A stretch of 64,000 bases of DNA from Amycolatopsis mongoliensis (lineage in GTDB: Bacteria > Actinomycetota > Actinomycetes > Mycobacteriales > Pseudonocardiaceae): contig NZ_CP127295.1 of assembly GCF_030285665.1 (NCBI RefSeq), forward strand, positions 3,658,001-3,722,000, written 5' to 3'. The notes under the pieces were generated by a model that had not been told where the DNA came from, searched no databases, and saw nothing but the letters and a program-made list of their open reading frames with translations. Shown piece by piece: positions 53,702 through 62,783 of this stretch. Within the stretch, counting starts at the first letter, position 1. Each line of letters begins with the position of its first letter. Made by a program: the position numbers and the translations under genes.

Positions 53702-54316
53702 TCAGAGCAGAAGGTCGCCCAATGTGAACGGGTACACGACGGCGTTCTGCTCCACCGGCCCGTCCACGCCCGGCACGTCCGCCGCGCACGCGTGCTGGTG
53801 CACGCCGAGCCGCGAGTGGAACCAGCCGGCCCGGCCCGGGATGCCGTTGTGCCGGATCAGCCACAGCACGACTTCGGAGTCGGCCCAGCGGTCCGGGTGC
53901 AGCCGGTGCTGCCAGCAGTCGTAGTCGGCGTAGACCAGCACACGCTCTATCCGCGCCGCCTGCCGGACGTACTTGATCCACGCCTTGATGAACCGGTCGT
54001 CGACGCTCGGGGCCGCCACCTCCAGCGCCGGCGCCAGCGACCCGGGCGCGAACGCGCCGAGCCTGCTGGCGGTCCGCACGAAGTGGTCGGCCTGGTCGTG
54101 CACCGCGCCGGGACGCGCGTAGTGCCGGCCGCCGACGTGGAGTCCCGCCTCCTGCGCGCCGGTGAGGCTCCGCTCCGCGGCCGAACTGCTCCAGTTGACG
54201 TTCTCGCTGATCGTCACCGAGACGAACCGGGTCTGCGCGGCGCGCACGGCCTGCCAGTCCGACACGCGCTCGCGGTGGGACAGCGAGATGCCGAGTTCGG
54301 CTTCCGGCTCCGTCAC
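53702..54316 (-). CDS. GH25-like muramidase-fold protein, probably inactive
   Basis: 204 residues from GTG 54316. The fold markers of GH25 (lysozyme) proteins are visible: LGISLSHRERVSDWQAVRAAQTRFVSVTI, AGLHVGGRHYARPGAVHDQADHF and HACAADVPGVDGPVEQNAVV. The catalytic Asp of GIDVS is replaced (GISLS), and the LDxE motif reads ALEV, keeping only the Glu. There is no signal peptide. It may be a catalytically dead cytoplasmic muramidase-like protein. The family call is by eye. Confidence 0.7.
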   Translation of the reverse strand: MTEPEAELGISLSHRERVSDWQAVRAAQTRFVSVTISENVNWSSSAAERSLTGAQEAGLHVGGRHYARPGAVHDQADHFVRTASRLGAFAPGSLAPALEVAAPSVDDRFIKAWIKYVRQAARIERVLVYADYDCWQHRLHPDRWADSEVVLWLIRHNGIPGRAGWFHSRLGVHQHACAADVPGVDGPVEQNAVVYPFTLGDLLL

Positions 54317-54407
54317 AGTCCCGCCCCCGGCGCGTAGATGAGAGCACACCATACGTCGCCGGGAGCGGACCCGCAGTGACCCACCCTGGTTGATCAGGCG
54401 TTTTTGA

Positions 54408-55172
54408 TCAGGTGCTGTCCTTCTGGAACGTCCGCGTCCCCCACCACACGGACACCACCGCCATCACCAGCACCACGACGCTGCCGGTGAACAACGCGTC
54501 CATCGTGAAGTCGCCGCGGAAGGAACTGCGCTCGACGTCCACCACGTGGCGGAACGGGTTGATCCGGGAAACCGTGTAGAGCCACTTCGGCGCGACCCCG
54601 GCGGTGATCGGCAGCAGGATCCCGGAAAGCAGCAGCAGCGGGATGAGCACGGCGTTGAGCAGCGCGGGGAACGTCTCCTCGCTCTTCAACGTCAGCGCCA
54701 GCGCGTAGGAGCAGGACGCCAGCGACACCGCCAGCAGGAACACGATCACCAGGCTCAGCAGCACGCCGCCGACCGGCGCGTCGAGGTCGAACGCCAGGTA
54801 CGCCAGCGCGATGATCACCAGCGCCTGCACGACGGCCTGCAGCGCGCTGGCCAGCACCTTGCCCAGCAGCAGCGCCCCGCGGCTGACCGGCGTCACCCGG
54901 AACCGCTCGACGACGCCGGAGCGGTAGTCGGCCAGCAGCCCGAACCCGACGAACGAGCTGCCGAACAGCGCCAGCTGGGCGATCAGCGCCGGGGTGAGCA
55001 GCATCCAGCCGTCCACTTCGGACAGGCCCTGGGCCTGCATCGCCCTGACCATCAGCGGCCCGAACAGGAACAGGTACAGCAGCGGCTGCATGATCCCGAT
55101 CACGATCCAGGTCGGGTTGCGCAGCGCCGCTCTCATGTCGCGGCGGAAGATCAGCCAGATGTCACGCAGCAC
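54408..55172 (-). CDS. ABC-2 type exporter permease
   Basis: 254 residues with six predicted transmembrane helices and a GTG start. The N-terminus LRDIWLIFRRDMRAALRNPTWIV and the INPFRHVVDVERSSFRGDF segment before the last helix are typical of DrrB-type permeases. The start overlaps the ATPase gene by 11 bp, so the two form an operon with a PadR regulator upstream. Whether it is functional depends on the frameshifted ATPase. Confidence 0.9.
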   Translation of the reverse strand: MLRDIWLIFRRDMRAALRNPTWIVIGIMQPLLYLFLFGPLMVRAMQAQGLSEVDGWMLLTPALIAQLALFGSSFVGFGLLADYRSGVVERFRVTPVSRGALLLGKVLASALQAVVQALVIIALAYLAFDLDAPVGGVLLSLVIVFLLAVSLASCSYALALTLKSEETFPALLNAVLIPLLLLSGILLPITAGVAPKWLYTVSRINPFRHVVDVERSSFRGDFTMDALFTGSVVVLVMAVVSVWWGTRTFQKDST

Positions 55173-56141
55173 GGGCGCCCTCCTCGGCCTCGCGCAGCGA
55201 CCGCCCGGTCAGGGTCAGGAAGACGTCGTCGAGCGTCGGCCGGTGGACCTGCACCGACCGCATCGGGATGCTCTTCGCGTCGAGTGCCCGCAGCAGCTCC
55301 GGCAACGCGGCGTCGCCGCGCGGCACGCGGAAGCGCAGCTCGCCGCCGGTCACGGACAGCTCGTGCGCGCCCGCCAGCCGCCCCGCGATTTCGGCGGCGT
55401 CCGCGCCCTGCTCCGGATGGACGCCCACCTCGACGCGGTCGCCGCTGACCTGCGCCTTCAGCGCGTCCGGCGTGCCCTCGGCGACGATCCGGCCGTCGTC
55501 GATGACGATCAGCCGGTCGGACAGCGAGTCGGCCTCGTCGAGGTAGTGGGTGGTGAGGAAGACCGTGACGCCCTGCTCGGCGCGCAGGGAAGATTCGCCG
55601 GCTCCCACAGGTTGGCGCGGCTCTGCGGGTCGAGGCCGGTCGAGGGCTCGTCGAGGAACACCAGGGCCGGCGAGTGGATCAGCCCGAGCGCGATGTCGAG
55701 CCGCCGTCGCTGCCCGCCCGACAGGGTCTTCGTCGGCCGCTGGTCCAGCCCGGTCAGGTCGAGCTGCTCGGCCAGCGCGGCGCCGCGCGCGATCGCGTCG
55801 GCCTTGCTCATCCGGTAGAGCCGCCCCTGCAGCTCGAGCTCGTCGGCGACCTCGGTCTCCGGCGAGGTGCCGCCGCCCTGCGCGACGTAGCCGATCCGCT
55901 CGCGCACCCCCAGCGGGTCGGCGAGCAGGTCGCGGCCGCCGATGGTGGCCGTGCCCGCCGTCGGCTTCAGCAGCGTGGTCAGCATGCGCAGCGTGGTCGT
56001 CTTCCCGGCGCCGTTCGGGCCGAGGAACCCGACGAGCTCGCCCGCTTCGACGTCGAGGTCGACGCCCTTCACCGCGTGGACTTCGCCCCCAGTGCGGCCC
56101 TTGCGGCGGAACCGCCGCTCGAGACCGCGTGCCGTGATCAT
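55162..56141 (-). pseudogene. ABC exporter ATPase gene split by a single-base frameshift
   Basis: Two reading frames together encode one DrrA-type ATPase. The upstream frame (start 56141, preceded by GAGGAG) has Walker A GPNGAGKTTT, signature LSGGQRRRLD and Walker B VFLDEPSTGLD, and runs out after SRANLWEPANLP. The downstream frame begins LRAEQGVTVFLTTHYLDEAD with the H-loop and continues to TLDDVFLTLTGRS. The break lies at a run of three C on the coding strand near 55593-55595 (GGG on the plus strand, at CGCGCAGGGAAG); one more C would restore WEPANLPLRAEQG. All motifs are otherwise intact, so this may be a sequencing error or a recent mutation. Confidence 0.85.
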
Positions 56142-56161
56142 GGAGAAGCTCCTCTCGAAGG

Positions 56162-56227
56162 TAGTCAAGATTGACTAGCTGAGGCGCACACTGTGCCCCA
56201 GCGGAGAGCGCTAGTCAAACTTGATTA
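56162..56227. promoter_or_regulatory. Two PadR-type operators TAGTCAA-N2-TTGACTA
   Basis: TAGTCAA-GA-TTGACTA (56162-56177) is a perfect 7-2-7 palindrome. TAGTCAA-AC-TTGATTA (56212-56227) is a copy with one mismatch; the starts are exactly 50 bp apart. The first precedes the exporter ATPase start and the second overlaps the PadR stop codon. Confidence 0.8.
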
Positions 56228-56824
56228 CCGGGCGGGCGGTTCGCCGAAGGCGTTCCCGGCTTCGTCGGCCATCACGTACTCGCCCGCTTCCAGCCGGGCG
56301 AGCAGGCCTTCGAGCCAGGTGAGGCTCGCGTCGGTGATCCCGCCCCACAGCCGGTACAGCTCGCCGACGTGCTCGGGGGTGCCCAGCTCCACGCTGGCCT
56401 TCAGCTCTTCGAGCATCAGCTTCGCGCGCCGCTGCTCGGCCTCCAGGTGCACCAGCCGGTGCCGCAGCAGGTTGATGACGCGGGCGCGGGGCAACGTCGT
56501 CATCAGCGAGATCGCGGCCGACAGGTCCGGGTGGTTGAGCTCGGGATCGGACAGTGCCTTGGCCAGCAGGACCTGGTACTCCTGCTCGCCGACGCCGGTG
56601 AGCCGGTAGGCGACGCGGTCCGGGCCGCCGTCGCCCGGCTCGACGTCGACCTGCTCCAGCAGCTCTTCGGTGGTCATCTTCTTCAGCGCGTGGTAGATCG
56701 ACCCGGGCTGGACGTTGGCCCACTTGTCCGCCGACCAGCTCAGCAGCTCGCGCCGCACCTGGTAGCCGTGCGCGCGGCCGTACATCCGCACCACCCCGAG
56801 CACCAGCAGACGCGTCGCGGACAC
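56225..56824 (-). CDS. PadR-family regulator
   Basis: 199 residues from GTG 56824, chosen because GGAGGGGG lies about 7 nt upstream; an upstream in-frame ATG would give 214. N-terminal HTH: LLVLGVVRMYGRAHGYQVRRELL and SADKWANVQPGSIYHALKKMTTEELLEQVDVE (PadR winged helix, about 5-75). The C-terminal part is a Vir-type helical domain. It sits upstream of the exporter operon on the same strand and is the likely binder of the paired operators at 56162 and 56212. Confidence 0.92.
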   Translation of the reverse strand: MSATRLLVLGVVRMYGRAHGYQVRRELLSWSADKWANVQPGSIYHALKKMTTEELLEQVDVEPGDGGPDRVAYRLTGVGEQEYQVLLAKALSDPELNHPDLSAAISLMTTLPRARVINLLRHRLVHLEAEQRRAKLMLEELKASVELGTPEHVGELYRLWGGITDASLTWLEGLLARLEAGEYVMADEAGNAFGEPPAR

Positions 56825-56872
56825 CGGCGTCCCCCTCCTCGTACCTCTCGGCAATGCCTTGGACGGCATCCG

Positions 56873-56878
56873 TAGGCT
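56873..56878 (+). promoter_or_regulatory. -10 box TAGGCT of metG, leaderless
   Basis: TAGGCT is followed by 8 nt and the ATG of metG (56887), with no room for a ribosome-binding site between -10 and start. Confidence 0.55.
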
Positions 56879-56886
56879 AATAAGGT

Positions 56887-58683
56887 ATGAGCACCCCAGT
56901 GTTGACCGCGGTGGCCTGGCCCTACGCCAACGGCCCCCGCCACATCGGCCACGTGTCCGGATTCGGCGTCCCGTCCGACGTCTTCTCCCGCTACCAGCGA
57001 ATGGCCGGCAACCGGGTGCTCATGGTCTCCGGGACCGACGAACACGGCACCCCGATCACGGTCCAGGCCGACAAGGAGAACTCGACCCCGCAGGAGACGG
57101 CGGACAAGTACACCCGCCAGATCGGCACCGACCTGCAGGGCCTCGGCCTCTCCTACGACCTGTTCACCCGGACCACGACCGGCAACCACGCCGAGGTGAC
57201 GCAGCAGATCTTCCTGGCGCTGCACCGCAACGGCTACGTCGTGCCGAAGACCACGCGCGGGGCGATCAGCCCGTCCACCGGCCGCACGCTGCCCGACCGC
57301 TACGTCGAGGGCACCTGCCCGATCTGCGGGTACGACGGCGCGCGCGGCGACCAGTGCGACAACTGCGGCAACCAGCTCGACGCCGCGGAGCTGATCAACC
57401 CGAAGTCGCGGATCAACGGCGAGACGCCGAAGTTCGTCGAGACCGAGCACTACTTCCTCGACCTGCCGGCGTTCACCAAGACCCTCGGCGACTGGCTGTC
57501 GACGAAGAACGACTGGCGCCCGAACGTCCTCAACTTCACCAAGAACCTGATCGACGACATGCGGCCCCGGCCGATCACCCGCGACCTCGACTGGGGCGTC
57601 AAGATCCCCCTCGACGGCTGGCGCGACCAGCCGCTGAAGCGGTTCTACGTCTGGTTCGACGCGGTGATCGGGTACTTCTCGGCCAGCGTCGAGTGGGCGC
57701 GCCGCTCCGGGAACCCGGACGCGTGGCAGGAGTGGTGGAACAACGCCGACGCCCGGTCGTACTACTTCATGGGCAAGGACAACATCACCTTCCACGCCCA
57801 GATCTGGCCGGCGCTGCTGTTCGGGCACAACGGCGAGGGCGACAAGGGCGGCGAGCCGGGCAAGTACGGCCGGCTGCACCTGCCGGACGAGATCGTCTCC
57901 AGCGAGTTCCTCACCATGAGCGGCTCGAAGTTCTCGACCTCGCGCGGGCGCGTCATCTACGTCGAGGACTTCCTGCGCGACTTCGGCCCGGACACGCTGC
58001 GGTACTTCATCTCGGTCGCCGGCCCGGAGACCCAGGACACCGACTTCACCTGGGACGAGTTCGTCCGCCGGACCAACTTCGAGCTGGCCAACGAGTGGGG
58101 CAACCTGGTCAACCGGTCCATCTCGATGGCGCACAAGAACGTCGGCGCCATCCCGCGCCCGGAGGCCCCGACGGCGGCCGACGAGGAGCTGAAGGCCCTG
58201 TCCCGCAAGGCCTTCGACACCGCGGGCGCGCACCTGGCCCGGTCCCGGTTCAAGCTGGCGGCGAGCGAGGCGATGAAGGTCGTCACCGCGGCGAACAAGT
58301 ACATCTCCGACCAGGAGCCGTGGAAGCTCAAGGACGACCCCACGCGGCGCGACACCGTGCTGCACACCGCGCTGCAGGTGGTCTCCGACGCCAACACGCT
58401 GCTGACGCCGTTCCTGCCGCACTCGGCGCAGAAGGTGCACGAGGCCCTCGGCGGCACCGGCGTCTGGGCCGCCCAGCCGGAGCTCAAGGAGGTCGAGGAC
58501 CTCGACATCGCCGGCCGGGTCAACCCGATCCTCACCGGCGACTACGCGGGCGAGCAGGCGAAGTGGGAGTCGAAGCCGATCGAGGTCGGCAAGCCGCTGG
58601 CCAAACCGTCACCGCTGTTCACCAAGCTCGACCCGGCGCTCGGCGAGACCGGTCCGGAGTGGGCACCGATCACGAAGGATTAA
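56887..58683 (+). CDS. metG: Methionyl-tRNA synthetase
   Basis: 598 residues. The HIGH-type motif PRHIGHVSG (about 18-26) and the KMSKS-type loop [10 protein letters not shown] (about 345-354) are present. A zinc ribbon [18 protein letters not shown] (about 144-161) places it in the two-knuckle MetRS1 group. It charges tRNA-Met. The gene corresponds to metS (Rv1007c) of mycobacteria, here followed by tatD on the same strand. Confidence 0.97.
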   Translation: MSTPVLTAVAWPYANGPRHIGHVSGFGVPSDVFSRYQRMAGNRVLMVSGTDEHGTPITVQADKENSTPQETADKYTRQIGTDLQGLGLSYDLFTRTTTGNHAEVTQQIFLALHRNGYVVPKTTRGAISPSTGRTLPDRYVEGTCPICGYDGARGDQCDNCGNQLDAAELINPKSRINGETPKFVETEHYFLDLPAFTKTLGDWLSTKNDWRPNVLNFTKNLIDDMRPRPITRDLDWGVKIPLDGWRDQPLKRFYVWFDAVIGYFSASVEWARRSGNPDAWQEWWNNADARSYYFMGKDNITFHAQIWPALLFGHNGEGDKGGEPGKYGRLHLPDEIVSSEFLTMSGSKFSTSRGRVIYVEDFLRDFGPDTLRYFISVAGPETQDTDFTWDEFVRRTNFELANEWGNLVNRSISMAHKNVGAIPRPEAPTAADEELKALSRKAFDTAGAHLARSRFKLAASEAMKVVTAANKYISDQEPWKLKDDPTRRDTVLHTALQVVSDANTLLTPFLPHSAQKVHEALGGTGVWAAQPELKEVEDLDIAGRVNPILTGDYAGEQAKWESKPIEVGKPLAKPSPLFTKLDPALGETGPEWAPITKD

Positions 58684-58692
58684 GAGGTATGC

Positions 58693-59529
58693 ATGGGTGA
58701 CGAGAAGCGCGAGCTGCCGCCGGTCCCGGACCGGCTCCCGGTGTCGGTGGTGGACGCGCACACCCATCTCGACGCGTGCGGCGCGGTCACCGCGGCCGAG
58801 GTGTCGGCCATGGTCGACCGCGCCGAGCGCGCCGGCGTCGCCCGCGTCGTCACGGTCGCCGACGACCTCGCCTCGGCCCGCTGGGCCGCCGAGGCCGCCA
58901 CCTGGGACCGCCGGGTCTGGGCCGCCGTGGCGATCCACCCGACGCGGACCAAGGGGTTCGGCGAGGCCGAGAAGTCCGAAGTGGAGCGCCTGGCCGCGCA
59001 GGACCGCGTGGTGGCCGTCGGCGAGACCGGGCTCGACTACTACTGGGACTACTCGCCGCACGACGCCCAGCAGGAGGCGTTCCGCTGGCACATCGACCTC
59101 GCCAAGCGGCTGGACAAGCCGCTGATGATCCACGACCGCGAGGCCCACGACGACGTCCTGCGCATCCTGGCCGAAGAGAATGCGCCGAATGCCGTAATCT
59201 TCCATTGTTTTTCCGGGGACGCGGAAATGGCCCGCAAGTGCCTCGACGCGGGTTACGTCCTTTCCTTCGCGGGCACGGTGACGTTCAAGAACGCGAAGGG
59301 GCTCCATGAGGCGGCGCGGCTCTGCCCGCCGGATCAGTACCTCGTCGAGACCGACGCGCCGTTCCTGACCCCCCACCCGTTCCGTGGGCGGCCGAACGAG
59401 CCGTTCGGCGCCGCCTACACCGTCCGTCACCTCGCGGCGCTCAGGGGCGAAGCTGTCCACGAAGTCGCCGAATCGGTCCGGACCACTGCCGAGCGGGTCT
59501 ACCGACTCCCCAGTGTCACAACGGGTTGA
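58693..59529 (+). CDS. tatD: TatD-family metal-dependent DNase/hydrolase
   Basis: 278 residues. The metal site is visible as VDAHTHLD (about 20-27), Glu in VGETGLDYYW, His in IHDREAHDDVLRIL, His in FHCFSGDAE and Asp in VETDAPFLTPHP. TatD enzymes are 3'-5' exonucleases or deoxyribonucleases. GAGGTATGC precedes the ATG. Codons 162-175 (around 59176-59217) use many A/T-ending codons, unlike the rest of the gene. Confidence 0.95.
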   Translation: MGDEKRELPPVPDRLPVSVVDAHTHLDACGAVTAAEVSAMVDRAERAGVARVVTVADDLASARWAAEAATWDRRVWAAVAIHPTRTKGFGEAEKSEVERLAAQDRVVAVGETGLDYYWDYSPHDAQQEAFRWHIDLAKRLDKPLMIHDREAHDDVLRILAEENAPNAVIFHCFSGDAEMARKCLDAGYVLSFAGTVTFKNAKGLHEAARLCPPDQYLVETDAPFLTPHPFRGRPNEPFGAAYTVRHLAALRGEAVHEVAESVRTTAERVYRLPSVTTG

Positions 59530-59653
59530 ACGCATTGCGACAACAGGGTTCCTTGATCGTCCACCTGATGGAGTGACGGGGATCACGACACTCCGGGGGG
59601 TGTTTGCGCAACCCGGCGGGACCCGTTACTGTCCCGTGATCGTGCCGGTCGGT

Positions 59654-59668
59654 ACTGCAGACTGCAGT
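59654..59668. promoter_or_regulatory. ACTGCAG-A-CTGCAGT palindrome in the rpfB leader
   Basis: A perfect 7-1-7 inverted repeat inside the 290-bp gap between tatD and rpfB, 151 bp upstream of the rpfB start. A second hairpin (GGGAC...GTCCC) lies near 59618. Candidate operator. Confidence 0.4.
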
Positions 59669-59777
59669 TGCCGACTGTTACGCCCACAGTCACGTCAGTG
59701 CACGTCGGGGAAGCGGAACCGGGGTCAGGTACGACCCGGAACCGTGACGATGGCGCCGGCTGCGGGCCCAGACGTAA

Positions 59778-61244
<1,467 letters not shown>

Positions 61245-61252
61245 CGCTTTTC

Positions 61253-61291
61253 CGAAACGGCCCTCACCCTTCGCGGGTGGGGGCCGTTTCG
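61253..61291 (+). terminator. rpfB terminator hairpin
   Basis: CGAAACGGCC...GGCCGTTTCG stem with a TTCG loop starts 9 bp after the rpfB stop. T-run is short. Confidence 0.8.
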
Positions 61292-61299
61292 CGTGCGCC

Positions 61300-61430
61300 G
61301 ACGGGCATCACGCGTGTCCGGAGGGGCATCACGTGTGATTGCCGGGGCACCACGCCGATGCCCGCCGGATCACGGGTGATGCCCCTTCAGTCACGCGTGC
61401 TGCCTGCTCAATCACGCGAGATGCCCCATC
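61300..61430. repeat. Intergenic repeat array, family D (GGCATCACGCGTG)
   Basis: About six variants of GGGGCATCACGnGTGA occur in alternating orientation between rpfB and rsmA: GGGCATCACGCGTG (from 61304), GGGGCATCACGTGTGA, GGGGCACCACGCC, ATCACGGGTGATGCCCC, CACGCGTGCTGCC and ATCACGCGAGATGCCCC. Spacing is 15-25 bp, and flanking units form hairpins. They are not CRISPR repeats because the spacers are short and unit orientation alternates. Confidence 0.8.
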
Positions 61431-61432
61431 GG

Positions 61433-61438
61433 TAAGCT
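61433..61438 (+). promoter_or_regulatory. -10 box TAAGCT of rsmA, leaderless
   Basis: TAAGCT is followed by 6 nt and the GTG at 61445, with no ribosome-binding site. Confidence 0.55.
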
Positions 61439-61444
61439 CGGCCG

Positions 61445-62284
61445 GTGGTTGAACTGTTGGGACCTGCCGAGATCCGCGGGCTGGCGGCCGAGCTGGACGT
61501 GCGGCCGACCAAGAAGCTCGGGCAGAACTTCGTGCACGATCCCAACACCGTCCGCCGGATCGTCGAGCTCGCCGGCGTCGGCCCGGACGACGTCGTCCTC
61601 GAGGTCGGGCCCGGGCTCGGGTCGCTCACCCTCGGCCTGCTCGCCACCGGCGCGCACGTCGTCGCCGTCGAGATCGATCCCAAGCTCGCCGAGCGGCTGC
61701 CCGAGACCGTCGCGGACCGGGCGCCCGAGGTCGCCGGCAAGCTCCAGGTCGTCGCGGCCGACGCGCTGCGCATCGCCAAGGACGACCTGCCCGCCCAGCC
61801 GACCGCGCTCGTCGCCAACCTGCCCTACAACGTCGCCGTGCCGGTCGTGCTGCACCTGCTCGCCGAGGTGCCGTCCCTGACGTCCGGTCTCGTCATGGTC
61901 CAGACCGAGGTCGCCGACCGGATGGCGGCCGGCCCTGGCAGCCGGATCTACGGCGTGCCGAGCGTGAAGCTCGCCTACTACGGCCCGGCGCGCAAGGTCG
62001 CCGCCGTGCCGCGCTCGGTGTTCTGGCCGGTGCCGAACGTCGACTCCGCGCTCGTCGCCTTCGAACGCGGTGACGCTCCGGCGTCGGACGACCGCGACCG
62101 GCTCTTCGGCCTCGTCGACGCCGCCTTCTCCCAACGCAGGAAGACGCTCCGCGCCGCGCTCGCGGGCTGGGCGGGCTCGGCCGAGCGGGCCGGCGAGCTG
62201 CTGACGGCCGCCGGGATCGACCCGAAGACCCGGGGTGAGCAGCTCGGCGTGCACGACTTCGCCCGGCTGGCCGCCGCCCGTTAG
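61445..62284 (+). CDS. rsmA: 16S rRNA dimethyladenosine transferase
   Basis: 279 residues with a GTG start. N-terminal [19 protein letters not shown] and the SAM motif [16 protein letters not shown] (about 49-64), [13 protein letters not shown] and the catalytic NLPYNVA (about 125) identify KsgA/RsmA, which dimethylates A1518 and A1519 of 16S rRNA. The order rpfB-rsmA-ispE matches Rv1009-Rv1011, although a metN-like gene is inserted here before ispE. Confidence 0.97.
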   Translation: MVELLGPAEIRGLAAELDVRPTKKLGQNFVHDPNTVRRIVELAGVGPDDVVLEVGPGLGSLTLGLLATGAHVVAVEIDPKLAERLPETVADRAPEVAGKLQVVAADALRIAKDDLPAQPTALVANLPYNVAVPVVLHLLAEVPSLTSGLVMVQTEVADRMAAGPGSRIYGVPSVKLAYYGPARKVAAVPRSVFWPVPNVDSALVAFERGDAPASDDRDRLFGLVDAAFSQRRKTLRAALAGWAGSAERAGELLTAAGIDPKTRGEQLGVHDFARLAAAR

Positions 62285-62485
62285 CACGTCCACTCTGGAG
62301 CTTTCCGGGGGTTCCGGGTGGCGGGGCCCCCGGCCCGGGGCGAAGCCCCGGATGTCACAGAAGTCGACGAGGTTCGGCGAAAATACGCCTCTTGACGTGC
62401 GATCTCGCGATTCGGACACCTCCAGTCGTGTGATCTGGGCCAACAGGCTTGCTTTCGCTCCTCGGGATCGGTTTTACTCAGTACG
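62285..62485. other. Non-coding gap before the SAM riboswitch
   Basis: No convincing gene. A GC-rich stretch with a CCGGGGC-GAA-GCCCCGG hairpin (62335-62351) probably ends rsmA transcription. The rest holds no start codon with a ribosome-binding site and no recognisable motif apart from the riboswitch promoter region. Confidence 0.6.
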
Positions 62486-62572
62486 TCCATCCCGAGCGAC
62501 TGAGAGACCTGGCTCGCCGAAGTCGCAGCAACCACCCTCCACGGGGCAGGTGCTACCGCCAGGACCGATGGA
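62486..62572 (+). promoter_or_regulatory. SAM-I (S-box) riboswitch
   Basis: P1 stem TCCATC (62486-62491) pairs GATGGA (62567-62572). Inside it, the P2 strands GCGAC and GTCGC enclose ACTGAGAGACCTGG, followed by GCAGCAACCACCC and the conserved GGTGCTACC segment. The pattern GAGAGAC-x-x-GG, GCAACC, GGTGCTA matches SAM-I and not SAM-IV. It lies upstream of the MetN-like gene and a 30-codon ORF. Confidence 0.88.
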
Positions 62573-62583
62573 GGCCGTTTCCG

Positions 62584-62676
62584 ATGAAGAGGGTAGCTCG
62601 CCCCCTGCTCCTGACCAGGCGTCGCGTAGTCGACGAAGGCCGCCGCTCCGTGACCGCATGTCGGCGCTCCCGCTGA
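62584..62676 (+). CDS. Putative 30-residue leader peptide after the riboswitch
   Basis: A 30-codon ORF starts ATG at 62584 and ends TGA at 62676. It is basic, with 11 Arg or Lys. A strong GGAGG (62570-62574) lies 9 nt before the ATG and overlaps the 3' strand of riboswitch P1, so SAM binding would hide it. It could be a translated sensor for the riboswitch or a by-chance ORF. There is no homology evidence. Confidence 0.4.
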   Translation: MKRVARPLLLTRRRVVDEGRRSVTACRRSR

Positions 62677-62742
62677 GCTTGCCCGAGCCGGTCCACCTCT
62701 TCTTCATGCACCGTCCATAAAGGACGGACTTCGACTGCGGCC

Positions 62743-62772
62743 GGGTGTCGCGCGCTGCGCGCACCCCGTTTT
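62743..62772 (+). terminator. Terminator immediately upstream of the metN-like gene
   Basis: GGGTG-T-CGCGC, loop GCT, GCGCG-CACCC (62743-62766) followed by CGTTTT. It lies 11 nt before the GTG start, so it fits as the riboswitch expression platform. A short hairpin CCGTCC/GGACGG (62711-62727) precedes it and could compete. Confidence 0.7.
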
Positions 62773-62783
62773 CTGGAGCCTTC

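Noticed and set aside
61300..61430. CRISPR array
   Set aside because: Repeat units alternate orientation, vary in sequence and have short irregular spacers; no cas gene is present.
62486..62572. SAM-IV riboswitch
   Set aside because: The arrangement GAGAGAC, GCAACC and GGTGCTA within one P1 fits SAM-I; the SAM-IV pseudoknot pattern is not seen.
62658..62720. 20-codon ORF between riboswitch and metN-like gene
   Set aside because: No ribosome-binding site precedes its ATG; it overlaps the end of the 30-codon ORF in another frame.
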